Program-made: the position numbers and the translations under genes
The notes under the pieces: generated by a model
What the model saw: only the letters and a program-made list of their open reading frames with translations
Told to the model about the DNA's origin: nothing
Database searches by the model: none
Shown: positions 44,451-53,373 of the stretch, one piece after another
How the letters are laid out: the number at the start of each line of letters is the position of its first letter
Numbering within the stretch: position 1 is the first letter of the stretch
Assembly (NCBI RefSeq): GCF_000719285.1
Contig: NZ_JOFS01000005.1
Coordinates: 310,001-374,000 of the forward strand
Length of the DNA stretch: 64,000 nt
Direction of reading: 5' to 3'
Source of the DNA: Streptomyces bicolor
GTDB lineage: Bacteria; Actinomycetota; Actinomycetes; Streptomycetales; Streptomycetaceae

Positions 44451-45811
44451 GACTTCCGCGCACCGACCGCGGCCGGCTCGCCCTCGTGCTCGTGCTCGCC
44501 GCCGCCGTGACCGTGTTCACCGCGACCGTGCCGCTGCTGCGCGACTGGTTCGACCTGCGCGTCTACTACGGCACCGTCGACAGCTGGCTCCACCACGGCG
44601 GCCGTATCTACGACTACCGGGTGCCCGGCACCATGTACGGCTTCACGTACCCGCCCTTCGCCGCCGTGGTCATGTCGCCCATGGCGCTGGCCGGTCTGCA
44701 CGCGGCGATCGCCCTGGCGCTGCTGCTCAACCTGGCGGCACTCGCCTTCTCGCTGCGTGTGCTGGCCGGGCGGTCCTGGCGGCGCTACGGCTGGTACGGC
44801 TGCGCGCTCGCCGCCTGCGCCCTCGCCCTGTTCGAACCGCTGCGGGACACCTTCAGCTTCGGCCAGGTGAACATCCTGCTGCTGGCGCTGGTGCTCCTCG
44901 ACTGCTGGCTGTTGTCCACCGGGCGGGAGCGCTGGGCGGGCGTGGGCATCGGCCTGGCGGCCGCGATCAAGCTGACGCCCGCCGCGTTCATCGGCCTGCT
45001 GCTGGTGGCCCGGCGCTGGCGGACCGCGGCCGTGGCTACGGCCGTCGCGGCCGCGGCCACGGCACTGGCCGCCTGGGTGGCCCCCGACGCCTCCCGCTTC
45101 TACTGGACGCACGCCATGTGGGACACCACCCGGGTGGGCCGCCTCGACTACGTCTCCAACCAGTCGCTGCAGGGCATCCTGGCCCGGCTCGGCGTGTCGG
45201 ACCGCGCCGTGTGGGCGGTGGTGGTCCTGCTGGTCCTGGGCGTCTGGGTGGCGCGTACCCGACGGGCGGTCGCGGCGGGGGAGTGGACGGCGGCGTTCGC
45301 CCTCACCGGGCTGACCGCCTGTCTGGTCAGCCCGATCACCTGGGTCCACCACCTGGTGTGGCTGCTGCCGTCCTTCGCCGTCCTCGTCCGCGCCGGGCAC
45401 ACCCGGATCGCGGGCGCCCTGTACGCGGTGCTGTGCACCAGCGTGGTGTGGCTGTGGTTCGACGACGCGTCCGGCGTCGACGGCTTCCTCGGCAGCAACA
45501 CCTACGCCTGGATCACGCTCGGCCTGCTGCTGTGGCTGCCGGTCGGTCAGTCCGGGTCCACCCGTTCGAAGCACCTGGCGCGCAGCACCAGTGAGATGGC
45601 ACCGGCCCCCACCCCGGCGGCGCCGGCGATTGCCCATGCCTCCGCCCAGCCGAGCCCGGCCGGCCCGCCCTCCGGTGCCACGTCGGCCACCACGGGCAGC
45701 GTCGCGGGCCCCGGCCTGGGCTTCGCCCGCAAGGCGTCGAGCGAGCCCACCGGTTCGACCCGCCCGGCCGCGTCGAACCCCCAGTCGAGCAGCTCGCCGG
45801 CCTCCTCGTAG
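44447..45811 (+). CDS. GT87-family membrane mannosyltransferase with antisense-derived C-terminal tail
   Basis: A 454-residue open frame. The first ~365 residues are a polytopic GT87-type glycosyltransferase: VPLLRDWFDLRVYYGTVDSW, MYGFTYPPFAAVVMSPM, the SFGQVNILLLAL loop, IKLTPAAFIGLLLV and SPITWVHHLVWLLP. It is coupled to the MptB-like gene by an ATGA overlap. After LLLWLPVGQSG the frame lacks a stop and runs a further ~88 codons of Ser/Ala/Pro-rich sequence that is antisense to the end of the carboxypeptidase gene. That tail is unlike the family and was probably gained by loss of the original stop codon. Catalytic part looks intact. Confidence 0.82.
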   Translation: MRLPRTDRGRLALVLVLAAAVTVFTATVPLLRDWFDLRVYYGTVDSWLHHGGRIYDYRVPGTMYGFTYPPFAAVVMSPMALAGLHAAIALALLLNLAALAFSLRVLAGRSWRRYGWYGCALAACALALFEPLRDTFSFGQVNILLLALVLLDCWLLSTGRERWAGVGIGLAAAIKLTPAAFIGLLLVARRWRTAAVATAVAAAATALAAWVAPDASRFYWTHAMWDTTRVGRLDYVSNQSLQGILARLGVSDRAVWAVVVLLVLGVWVARTRRAVAAGEWTAAFALTGLTACLVSPITWVHHLVWLLPSFAVLVRAGHTRIAGALYAVLCTSVVWLWFDDASGVDGFLGSNTYAWITLGLLLWLPVGQSGSTRSKHLARSTSEMAPAPTPAAPAIAHASAQPSPAGPPSGATSATTGSVAGPGLGFARKASSEPTGSTRPAASNPQSSSSPASS

Positions 45812-46731
45812 ACGGCGAACCCGCCGCCCGCGCGAGGGTTCAGCACCGTCACCACGAGGGTGCGCTCGCCCCGGCGGGCGGCTGCGATCAGTGTGTTGCC
45901 CGCCCTGCTGGTATAGCCGTTCTTGATGCCGATCAGCCCCGGATACGGTTCCACGCCGGCCGCCCCGGTCAGCAGCCGATTGGTGTTGCGGATCTCGTAC
46001 GACCAGCCGCCCCTGCCCGGGAACGAGGCTTCGGCGGTGCCGCAGTACCGGGCGAAGTCCGCGTTGCGCAGTCCCGCCCGGCCGAACACCGCGAGGTCGT
46101 ACGCCGACGAGACCTGGCCGGGCGTGTCGTAGCCGTCCGGCGACAGCACCCGCGTGTCGAGGGCGCCCAGCGCACGGGCCTTGTCCTGCATGCGGGCGGC
46201 GGTGGCACGCCAGCCGCCGTTGAGCGAGGCCAGCACCCGCACGGCGTCGTTGCCGGAGCTGAGGAACACCCCGCGCCACAGATCGGCGATCCGGTACGTC
46301 CGTCCCTCGGCGACCCCGACCAGACTGCTGCCGGGCCCGATCCCGGCCAACTCCTCCTCGCTCACCGTGTGCGGGACGCCGGCGGGCAGGGCCGGCAGCA
46401 GGGTGAGGGCGAACAGCGTCTTCAAGGTGCTGGCGGGCGGCAGTTCCCGGTGCGCGTCGTGCGCGGCGAGCACCTCTCCAGTTTCGGCGTCGGCCACCAG
46501 CCACGACAGGGCGGAGACCCGCGGCAGCCGGGGTGCGCCGGCGTGCGGCCGCACATGGGTGCCGGGCCGGTACAGCAGCGCCGGCCGCGGTGTCGCCGCG
46601 CGTGGCCCGCCGGGTGGATCGGGATCGTGCCCGGTGCGGGCGACCGCGGCGGTGGGCGCCAGCGCCAGCAGGCCTGCCGTGCACAGCGCGCAGGTGGTCG
46701 CGAGGGTTCGGGAGGTAAATCCGATCTTCAT
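45547..46731 (-). CDS. D-alanyl-D-alanine carboxypeptidase (S11)
   Basis: A 394-residue exported penicillin-binding protein. Signal peptide about 1-32. The S11 triad is visible: SxxK as Ser101-T-L-Lys104 (PASTLKTL), SGN at 159-161 (FLSSGNDAV), and KNG (IKNGYTSRAGN) in place of the usual KTG. A C-terminal membrane helix (AWAIAGAAGVGAGAISLVLRA) with a short basic tail anchors it outside the cell. It trims the terminal D-Ala from peptidoglycan stem peptides. The last 88 codons overlap a convergent glycosyltransferase frame. Confidence 0.93.
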   Translation of the reverse strand: MKIGFTSRTLATTCALCTAGLLALAPTAAVARTGHDPDPPGGPRAATPRPALLYRPGTHVRPHAGAPRLPRVSALSWLVADAETGEVLAAHDAHRELPPASTLKTLFALTLLPALPAGVPHTVSEEELAGIGPGSSLVGVAEGRTYRIADLWRGVFLSSGNDAVRVLASLNGGWRATAARMQDKARALGALDTRVLSPDGYDTPGQVSSAYDLAVFGRAGLRNADFARYCGTAEASFPGRGGWSYEIRNTNRLLTGAAGVEPYPGLIGIKNGYTSRAGNTLIAAARRGERTLVVTVLNPRAGGGFAVYEEAGELLDWGFDAAGRVEPVGSLDALRAKPRPGPATLPVVADVAPEGGPAGLGWAEAWAIAGAAGVGAGAISLVLRARCFERVDPD

Positions 46732-46823
46732 ACCGTCAACCTAGGAACGCGGCCGCCGTCCACCGCGCTGCCCGGGCCGGGCGGGCCGCGCCGGCACCCG
46801 GACGGGCGATGCCCGCGGGCGGG

Positions 46824-47960
46824 TCAGTCGCCGGGCAGCGTCGGCTGGATCCGCCGCAGGAACGTCGCGTTGTCGGGTGTCTCCCGCATGCGTTCCAGGA
46901 GCGTCTCCAGGTTGGCCTGGCCGTCCCGGTTCTGCAGGGCTCGGCGCAGGCCGCGTACGGCGGTCAACTCGGCCGGGGCCAGGAGGAGTTCCTCGCGGCG
47001 GGTGCCGGACGGGTTGATGTCGACGGCGGGGTAGATCCGGCGGGAGGCGAGGTCCCGGCTCAGGCGCAGCTCCATGTTGCCGGTGCTCTTGAGCTCCTCG
47101 AAGAAGAAGTCGTCGGCCCGGGAGCCGGTCTCCACCAGCGCGGTGGCGAGGATGGTGAGCGAGCCGCCCTCCTCGGCGAGCCGCGCGGCGCCGAAGGACC
47201 GCTTCGGCCCGTGCAGGGCGGCCGCGTCGACGCCGCCGCTCAGGGTGCGGCCACCGGAGGCGGCCGCGTTGTTGTGGGCCCGGCACAGCCGGGTCAGCGA
47301 GTCGAACAGGACGACGACGTCCTCGCCCGCCTCGACGAGCCGCTTGGCCCGCTCGATCACGAGCTCGGCCAGCGCGATGTGCTGCTTGGGCGCCCGGTCG
47401 AAGGTGGAGGCGTATACCTCGCCCCGCACGGATCGCCGCATGTCGGTGACTTCCTCGGGGCGTTCGTCTAGGAGCACCACCATCAGCCGGCACTCCGGGT
47501 GGTTGCCGGCGACGGCCGCCGCGAGCTGCTGGAGCAGGACCGTCTTGCCGGTCTTGGGCGGGGCCACGATCAGCCCTCGCTGACCCTTGCCGACCGGCGC
47601 GATCAGATCGGCGACCCGTCCGGTCAGACCGGCAGCCGGGTGTTCGAGGCGGATCCGCTCACGTGGGTGAAGCGGCGTCAGCTCACCGAAGTGGCGCCGG
47701 TTCTTGTCGGGTGTGTGCCCGTCCACGCGGGTGACCTCGGTGAGGGCACGCCGGTCGCCCAGTGCGCCCTCGACGAGGTCGCCCTTGCGCAGGCCGTACC
47801 GGCGGATCAGCGCGGGGGAGACCTGAGGGTCGGAGGGAGAGGGCAGCAGGTTCTCGGCGCGCAGGTGGCCCTTCCCGTTCGCGTCGACGTCGAGGACGCC
47901 GGTGACGGCTCGTGCCGGGGGCTGCTGCTGGACGGGAGGAGTTTCGAGTGTGGTGGTCAT
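46824..47960 (-). CDS. rho: Compact transcription termination factor Rho paralogue
   Basis: A 378-residue Rho. It has the cold-shock RNA-binding domain (VTGVLDVDANGKGHLRAENL) and the full ATPase core: P-loop IVAPPKTGKTVLLQQ, Walker B VVVLFDSLTRLCRAHNNAA, the Q-loop SGGRTLSGGVDAAAL, and the R-loop region GSRADDFFFEELKSTGN. It lacks the N-terminal helix bundle and the long charged insert of actinobacterial housekeeping Rho (over 600 residues). The ATG at 47960 follows AAAGGACC; the frame is open for another 80 codons upstream but without Rho-like sequence. Likely a second, specialised Rho; its targets are unknown. Confidence 0.9.
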   Translation of the reverse strand: MTTTLETPPVQQQPPARAVTGVLDVDANGKGHLRAENLLPSPSDPQVSPALIRRYGLRKGDLVEGALGDRRALTEVTRVDGHTPDKNRRHFGELTPLHPRERIRLEHPAAGLTGRVADLIAPVGKGQRGLIVAPPKTGKTVLLQQLAAAVAGNHPECRLMVVLLDERPEEVTDMRRSVRGEVYASTFDRAPKQHIALAELVIERAKRLVEAGEDVVVLFDSLTRLCRAHNNAAASGGRTLSGGVDAAALHGPKRSFGAARLAEEGGSLTILATALVETGSRADDFFFEELKSTGNMELRLSRDLASRRIYPAVDINPSGTRREELLLAPAELTAVRGLRRALQNRDGQANLETLLERMRETPDNATFLRRIQPTLPGD

Positions 47961-48227
47961 GGTGGTCGGTCCTTTCACGGACGGAAGGCATGGGACATGC
48001 GGAGGGAAGGGGTGAGCCGCGGGCATCGGGAGGGCGGACAGAGCGCCTCCGGGCGGCGGGAAACAGCACCTTCGAACACGGCGGAACCGCTGGTCACGAG
48101 GTGGTGAGACGAAGCCGGTATGCCGACCGGCGAACGGAACTGAAGGAGAACTCGCACCGGCGCCACGATCGGGCGTACACATGTGCTGACTTGACGGTAC
48201 CACGGGTGGCCCAGTTCATGGCCGGGC

Positions 48228-48254
48228 TGTCGATTCGGGCCGGTCCCGTTCGTC
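48228..48254 (+). promoter_or_regulatory. ECF42-type promoter (gap 47961-48292)
   Basis: TGTCGA (48228-48233), 17 bp, then CGTC (48251-48254) matches the ECF42 promoter described for Streptomyces (TGTCGA at -35, CGA/TC at -10), 38 bp before the first DGPF gene. It implies that the sigma factor of this operon transcribes its own operon. The rest of the 332-bp gap has a TTGACG at about 48191 and nothing else I can name; the rho promoter must also lie here. Confidence 0.75.
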
Positions 48255-48292
48255 GGTGGGGTGTAGGAAGCTCATGAGGACCGGGAGGATCC

Positions 48293-49006
48293 ATGAAGTA
48301 CATGCTGCTCGTCTGCGGCGACGACACCGCCGACGCCTCGGGCATGAACCCCGTCGAGCCCTGGGTGGAGGACCTCGGCGAGCGCCGGGTACGCCTGCAC
48401 GGTCACCGTCTGGCGCTCCCGGACCGGGCCGTCACCGTCCGGGTGCGCGACGGTGAAGTGCTGCGCGTCGACGGCCCGTTCGCGGAGACGAAGGAGTACG
48501 TCGCCGGCTTCGACATCCTCGAGTGCGACAGCATGGAGGAGGCGATCGAGGCCGCCGCGCGGCATCCGGTGGCCACCATCGGGGCCATGGAGGTGCGGCC
48601 CTTCTGGGAGGACGAGGACGACGAGGCGCAGATCCGCGCGCTCGACGCCGAGCTGACCGAGGCGGTACGAGAACGGGATGTCGACCGAATGACGGCCTGC
48701 TACGCCCCGGAGGCGGCGGCGTTCGCCGACGGCCGGGAGCACCGTGGTGTCGATGCCCTGCGCAAGTCGATGGAGGAGCTGCTCGCCGGCGTCAGCGGCC
48801 CCGTCACCCGCGAGGTGCTGGACTTCCGAGTCCACGTCGACGAGAGCGTCGCCTTCGGTCACGCCCTCGTCCGCCTGCGCGCCACCCGCACGGACGGCAC
48901 GCGACTCGACGACCTGACGCGCGTCACCACCGGCTACCGCAACGCCGGTCCGCGCTGGCTGATCGCGCACGAGCACGTCTCCCTCGCCGCCGAGGAGCGG
49001 TCATGA
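48293..49006 (+). CDS. DGPF (YCII) and SnoaL-like fusion protein
   Basis: A 237-residue two-domain protein. Residues 1-107 are a YCII/DGPF domain, with the signature [20 protein letters not shown]. Residues 115-235 are a SnoaL/NTF2-like domain ([20 protein letters not shown], then [18 protein letters not shown]). GGGAGG precedes the ATG. It is the first gene after the ECF42 promoter and overlaps the next DGPF gene by 4 bp. DGPF proteins accompany ECF42 sigma factors; their biochemical role is unknown. The fusion to SnoaL is less common than a stand-alone DGPF. Confidence 0.88.
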   Translation: MKYMLLVCGDDTADASGMNPVEPWVEDLGERRVRLHGHRLALPDRAVTVRVRDGEVLRVDGPFAETKEYVAGFDILECDSMEEAIEAAARHPVATIGAMEVRPFWEDEDDEAQIRALDAELTEAVRERDVDRMTACYAPEAAAFADGREHRGVDALRKSMEELLAGVSGPVTREVLDFRVHVDESVAFGHALVRLRATRTDGTRLDDLTRVTTGYRNAGPRWLIAHEHVSLAAEERS

Positions 49007-49344
49007 AGTACGTCCTGTTCATCTGCACACCGGTCGGCGCCGAGGAACTCGGCCCCAAGGAGATCGCCGAGGATCCGCGCTTCACCGCGTACATCGACGA
49101 GGTCCGCGGACGCGACATCGTCAAGGGCGGGGCCCGCCTGCGGCCGCACACCGACGCCACCACGGTGCGCGTCCAGGGCGACGAGGTGCTGATCGGCGAC
49201 GGGCCTTTCGTGGAGTCGAAGGAGTACGTCGCCGGATTCGACATCGTCGAGGTCCCCGACCTGGACGAGGCCATCGCCCTGGCGTCCCGGCACCCCGCGG
49301 CCCTCGGCGGCGGCTCGGTCGAAGTGCGGCCGGTCTGGGAATGA
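49003..49344 (+). CDS. DGPF (YCII-family) protein
   Basis: A 113-residue single-domain YCII protein. The signature reads [20 protein letters not shown], and the start [10 protein letters not shown] is typical. It overlaps both neighbours by 4 bp, in the order DGPF-SnoaL fusion, DGPF, sigma factor. It is a presumed target or partner of the ECF42 sigma factor; no enzymatic function is established. Confidence 0.92.
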   Translation: MKYVLFICTPVGAEELGPKEIAEDPRFTAYIDEVRGRDIVKGGARLRPHTDATTVRVQGDEVLIGDGPFVESKEYVAGFDIVEVPDLDEAIALASRHPAALGGGSVEVRPVWE

Positions 49345-50597
49345 ACGGGACGAACGGCGTCGAGGAGGCCGTCGCCGCGGCCTTCCGTGAGGAATGGGGC
49401 CAGGTCGTCGCCACCCTGATCCGGGTGACCGGCGACTGGGACCTCGCCGAGGAGTGCGCGCAGGACGCCTTCGCCCAGGCCCTCGACCGGTGGCGGCGCG
49501 ACGGAGTGCCGCGCCGCCCCGGCGCCTGGCTGACCACGACCGCCCGCAACCGCGCCCTGGACGTACTGCGCCGGGAGGCGGTGGGCGCGGCGAGACTCCG
49601 GGAGGTGGCGGTGCTGTCCCGCGACGAACCGTCGTACGGACCCGACAGCGGTGACGACAGCGGCGTCCAGGACGACCGGCTGCGGCTGATCTTCACCTGC
49701 TGCCATCCCGCGTTGCCCATCGAGGCCAGGGTCGCGCTGACCCTGCGCACGCTCGCGGGCCTGACCACGCCGGAGATCGCCCGCGCCTTCCTCGTCCCCG
49801 AGGCGACCATGGCGCAGCGCCTGGTGCGCGCCAAGCGGAAGATCCGCCATGCCGCAATCCCGTACCGCGTACCGCCCGCGCACCTCCTGCCCGAGCGCAC
49901 GACGGGCGTGCTCGGCGTCATCTACCTGCTGTTCAACGAGGGGTACACGGCCACCGCCGGCGCCGACCTCGTCCGCACGAACCTCTGCGCGGAGGCGATC
50001 CGCCTGGCCCGTGTCCTGGCCCGCCTCATGCCGGACGAGCCCGAGGTGCTCGGCCTGCTCGCGCTCCTGCTGCTGCACGACGCACGCCGGCACACGCGCG
50101 AGGACGCCGCCGGCGACCTGGTCACCCTGGAGGACCAGGACCGCACGGCCTGGGACCGGGCCGAGGCCGACGAGGGCGCCGCCCTGCTGGAGACCGCGCT
50201 GCGACGCGGCCGGCCAGGGCCGTATCAGATCCAGGCCGCCATCTCCGCCTGCCACACCACCGCGCCCACCGCCGAGGAGACCGACTGGGCCGATATCGCC
50301 GCCCTGTACGGCGAGTTGGCCCGCTTCGTGCCCTCCGCCGTCGTCCGCCTCAACCGCGCGGTGGCCGTCGGCATGGCCGAGGGCACGCAGGCGGGCCTCG
50401 CCCTGGTCGCGGAGCTGGAGGACCAGGGAGAGCTGGCCGGGTACCACCTGCTCCCGGCCACCCGCGCCGATCTCCTGCGCCGCGGCGGCCGTACTCAGGA
50501 GGCGGCCGAGGCGTACCGGCGGGCCCTGGAACTGGTGGAGAACGACGCGGAGCGGAGGTTCCTCGAGAGGCGGCTGGCGGAGTGTCGATCCGCGTAG
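49341..50597 (+). CDS. ECF42-group RNA polymerase sigma factor
   Basis: A 418-residue sigma factor, about twice the usual ECF length. Sigma2 is at about 12-80 ([20 protein letters not shown]) and sigma4 at about 115-170 ([36 protein letters not shown]). The C-terminal ~230 residues are a helical, TPR-like extension ([41 protein letters not shown]), which defines ECF42 and replaces a separate anti-sigma factor. It is the third gene of the operon with two DGPF genes and probably activates the promoter at 48228. Confidence 0.93.
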   Translation: MNGTNGVEEAVAAAFREEWGQVVATLIRVTGDWDLAEECAQDAFAQALDRWRRDGVPRRPGAWLTTTARNRALDVLRREAVGAARLREVAVLSRDEPSYGPDSGDDSGVQDDRLRLIFTCCHPALPIEARVALTLRTLAGLTTPEIARAFLVPEATMAQRLVRAKRKIRHAAIPYRVPPAHLLPERTTGVLGVIYLLFNEGYTATAGADLVRTNLCAEAIRLARVLARLMPDEPEVLGLLALLLLHDARRHTREDAAGDLVTLEDQDRTAWDRAEADEGAALLETALRRGRPGPYQIQAAISACHTTAPTAEETDWADIAALYGELARFVPSAVVRLNRAVAVGMAEGTQAGLALVAELEDQGELAGYHLLPATRADLLRRGGRTQEAAEAYRRALELVENDAERRFLERRLAECRSA

Positions 50598-50699
50598 GAG
50601 CCCTTCGTCGGTGAGGTGGAAGCGCCCCTTACGGCCTTGGAGGCCCCGATGGCCACGCACGCGAGGGTGAGCCGAGGCGTGCCCACGACGGGGCGGCCG

Positions 50700-51098
50700 T
50701 CACACCGACCGCGCCTCCGCCTCCTTCGCGATCTGCTCGAACTGCGCCCCCATGGCCTCGGCCAGAGCCTGGGCGCCCGACAGCGGACGGACCATCACCA
50801 TGAAGTCGTCGATCAGGCCGTCCTCGTTCACCCGGAGGAAGTCGCAGCCGGTGATCTCCCGGTCGCCCACGCGCGTGGTGAAGACCAGCGCGTGGTCGCG
50901 GCCGCCCGGGTCGTTGATCTCGCGCACATAGCGGAAGTCCTCGAACACCCGCATGACACCGCGCAGGATCGCCGCCGTGATCGCCTTGCCGGCGTAGGGC
51001 TTGTACACCGCCGGGCTGGCGAAGACGACGTCCTCCGCCAGCAGGGCCTCCATGGCGTCGGCGTCGCCCGCCTCCACCGCCTCGCGGAACGCGCGCAT
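50700..51098 (-). CDS. NTF2/SnoaL-like protein
   Basis: A 132-residue NTF2-fold protein: AFREAVEAGDADAMEALLAE, DVVFASPAVYKPYAGKAIT, DFLRVNEDGLIDDFMVMVRP. GAGGTGATCC precedes the ATG. It is divergent from the padR gene across 70 bp, so it is a likely PadR target. Family members range from ketosteroid isomerases to binding proteins, and no catalytic residues can be assigned. Confidence 0.85.
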   Translation of the reverse strand: MRAFREAVEAGDADAMEALLAEDVVFASPAVYKPYAGKAITAAILRGVMRVFEDFRYVREINDPGGRDHALVFTTRVGDREITGCDFLRVNEDGLIDDFMVMVRPLSGAQALAEAMGAQFEQIAKEAEARSV

Positions 51099-51111
51099 CG
51101 GATCACCTCAT

Positions 51112-51127
51112 AGTCAATTAGTTGAGT
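51112..51127. promoter_or_regulatory. Candidate PadR operator
   Basis: AGTCAATTAGTTGAGT is a quasi-palindrome (arms AGTCAA/TTGAGT, one mismatch) in the 70-bp AT-richer divergent region between the NTF2-like and padR genes. PadR regulators commonly bind such AT-rich repeats before their own gene. Confidence 0.5.
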
Positions 51128-51168
51128 AGGTGCCGATGAGAATAATCACCTGCTGTTAACGTGTCCAC

Positions 51169-51726
51169 ATGTCCTTGAAGTACGCCGTCCTCGCCGCCCT
51201 GCTCGAGGGCGAGGCCTCGGGCTACGAGCTGTCCAAGGCCTTCGACGTCTCGTTCGCCAACTTCTGGCCCGCGACCCCGCAGCAGCTCTACCGGGAGCTG
51301 GAACGCCTCGCGCAGGACGGCCTCGTCGAGGCCCGGTTCGTGCAGCAGGAACGGCGGCCGAACAAGCGGATGTTCACGCTCACCCCGGCCGGACGGGAGG
51401 ACCTGCGCGCCTTCGCCGTCGAGCCGCCCCGGCGCCCCTCCGCCGTCCGCGACGAACTCCTGATCAAGCTGCAGGCCATGGAGGACCCCGAGGCCGCCCA
51501 CGCCCTGATCGAGGAGCGCATGACCTGGGCGCGCGGCAAGCTCGACCGCTACGAACGCGTCCGCGACCGTCTCCTCGACGGGCGGACCGAGGACGAGTTC
51601 CTGCGTGAGTCCGACCGTGTCGGGCCGTATCTGACGCTGCTGCGCGGAATCTCCTTCGAGGAGGAGAACCTGCGCTGGTGCGAGCGCGTCCTCGCCGTTC
51701 TGAAACACCGCGTCGGGCGGGGGTGA
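51169..51726 (+). CDS. PadR-family transcriptional regulator
   Basis: A 185-residue PadR regulator: N-terminal winged HTH (KYAVLAALLEGEASGYELSK, TPQQLYRELERLAQDGLVEA) and a C-terminal helical dimerisation domain typical of PadR subfamily 2 (VRDELLIKLQAMEDPEAAHA). There is no clear ribosome site, so a leaderless start is possible. It is coupled to the methyltransferase gene by a 4-bp overlap. Confidence 0.93.
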   Translation: MSLKYAVLAALLEGEASGYELSKAFDVSFANFWPATPQQLYRELERLAQDGLVEARFVQQERRPNKRMFTLTPAGREDLRAFAVEPPRRPSAVRDELLIKLQAMEDPEAAHALIEERMTWARGKLDRYERVRDRLLDGRTEDEFLRESDRVGPYLTLLRGISFEEENLRWCERVLAVLKHRVGRG

Positions 51727-52460
51727 CCCGGATGTTCGGCCCCGAAGGCCCCTCCCTGCGCGAACTCGCCGTCCAGGCGCTGTCGTCCGTCGAGCGCGGA
51801 TACGACCTGCTCGCCCCGAAGTTCGACCACACGCCGTTCCGTACGCCGGACTCGGTGCTCTCCGCCGTCACGACGGCGCTCGCGCGTACGGGTCCGTACG
51901 ACGACGGACTCGACCTGTGCTGCGGTACGGGCGCGGGTGTGGAGGTGCTGGCCGACGTGTGCCGACGCGGTGTCACCGGCGTCGACTTCAGTGCCGGCAT
52001 GCTCGACGTCGCCCGGCGCCGCGTGCGGGTGGACGAGCCACGTGTCGCCTGGATCCGCGCGGACGCCCGCGCCCTGCCGTTCACCCCCGCCTTCGACCTC
52101 GTGGTGAGCTTCGGCGCGTTCGGTCACTTCCTGCCCCGTGAGCTGCCGGGTCTGTTCGCCCAGGTCCACTCCGTCCTGCGGCCCGGCGGGTGCTTCGCCT
52201 TCCCGGTGGTGGCCCCGCCGGGCCCCATGTCCCCGGTCTACTGGATGCTGCTGGGCTTCGACGCGGTGATGCGGGTGCGCAACGCCGTGTGGCGGCCGCC
52301 GTTCGTCATGTACTACCGGGCCTTCCGGCTCGGCGAGGTGCGGAGCGAGCTGGCGCGCGCCGGATTCCAGGTGGAACTGCAGGCCCTGCCGGAGTTCGGG
52401 CGGCGGCGGGACGGAAGTCCACGCGTGCGGATGGTGGTGGCGCGACGCCGCGCCGACTAG
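51723..52460 (+). CDS. Class I SAM-dependent methyltransferase
   Basis: A 245-residue enzyme with SAM motif I in GLDLCCGTGAGVEVLADV, motif II-III at VTGVDFSAGMLDVARRR and IRADARALPFTPAFDLVVSFG, and LRPGGCFAFPV later. GTG 51723 overlaps the padR stop; ATG 51732 is a near alternative. Substrate unknown. Cotranscription with padR suggests a small-molecule rather than a housekeeping substrate. Confidence 0.88.
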   Translation: MTRMFGPEGPSLRELAVQALSSVERGYDLLAPKFDHTPFRTPDSVLSAVTTALARTGPYDDGLDLCCGTGAGVEVLADVCRRGVTGVDFSAGMLDVARRRVRVDEPRVAWIRADARALPFTPAFDLVVSFGAFGHFLPRELPGLFAQVHSVLRPGGCFAFPVVAPPGPMSPVYWMLLGFDAVMRVRNAVWRPPFVMYYRAFRLGEVRSELARAGFQVELQALPEFGRRRDGSPRVRMVVARRRAD

Positions 52461-52531
52461 GTGGGTTGGAATTTCCCACTCGATCCCCGAAGAGGGTTTG
52501 TTTTTCAAACTCATCCGGTTGTGGTGGGTCC

Positions 52532-53320
52532 GTGACCTTGACGACCGACTCCGAGATCCGTATCGACCCACGGTGGTGGTCCTGGGAGGGAGCCCATGGT
52601 GGCCATGTGGCCGCCCTCGCCCTGACCGCCGTGCGCGACCGGTTCACCGGCGGCGCCCACCCGGTCCGCACGCTGACCACGCACCATCTGGCCCCGGTCG
52701 ACGACAGCCCGCTGCACTTCTCCGGCACGGCTCCCGCCGCAGTCGGCCGTCGCACGTCGACCTGCGTCTTCACCGGCCACCAGAACGGTGTACCGGTCCT
52801 CGTCGGCTCCGCGCTGTTCGGTGCGGGGCGCCGTGGGCCGTCGTACGACGGGCACCCGGCCCCGGACGTGCCCGGGCCCCAGGACTGTCGCCCGTTGGAG
52901 CTCCCAGACGAACTGTCCCCGTTCGCCCGGCAGTTGGAGATCCGGCCGGCCACCGAGGACCTCCCGCTCGCCGGTGGCGACAAGGCCGAGCTCACGGCGT
53001 GGATCCGCTTCCTCGACGGCCGGGCCCTCGACGCCCCGATCGCCGTCACCCTCACCGACGTCCTCCCGCCCGCGCTGTACGCCCGCTGGCGCACCCCACG
53101 CCCGGTGCCCACCGCGGAACTCACCGTCCACCTCACCGACGCCCTCAACGACGGCACCCACCAGGGCTGGGCCCTCGTCCGGATCCGTACCGAACACGCG
53201 GGCAGCGGCTGGGCGGTCGACGACAGTGCGGTCTGGTCGGCGGACGGCAGGCTGCTCGCGCTGGCTCGGCAGTCGCGGGTCGTGCGCGGTCAGCCTGCCA
53301 TCGGCGACGTCAACTCGTAG
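52532..53320 (+). CDS. Thioesterase family protein (double hotdog)
   Basis: A 262-residue acyl-CoA thioesterase-like protein. IDPRWWSWEGAHGGHVAALA and VRTLTTHHLAPVDDSPLHFS in the first half and RPVPTAELTVHLTDALNDGTH in the second fit the two-hotdog TesB-like fold. The GTG start follows GGTGGG. It stands alone, with a GTTTG/CAAAC hairpin-like sequence at about 52497-52510 before it. Substrate unknown. Confidence 0.82.
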   Translation: MTLTTDSEIRIDPRWWSWEGAHGGHVAALALTAVRDRFTGGAHPVRTLTTHHLAPVDDSPLHFSGTAPAAVGRRTSTCVFTGHQNGVPVLVGSALFGAGRRGPSYDGHPAPDVPGPQDCRPLELPDELSPFARQLEIRPATEDLPLAGGDKAELTAWIRFLDGRALDAPIAVTLTDVLPPALYARWRTPRPVPTAELTVHLTDALNDGTHQGWALVRIRTEHAGSGWAVDDSAVWSADGRLLALARQSRVVRGQPAIGDVNS

Positions 53321-53373
53321 GCGGGCCCGGCTGGACACACCCCGAGGCCGGGGCGGTCCGCGCCCGCCGTTCG

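Noticed and set aside
47961..48203. N-terminal extension of Rho from the open frame up to 48203
   Set aside because: The extra residues do not resemble the Rho N-terminal domain and the ATG at 47960 has a good ribosome site.
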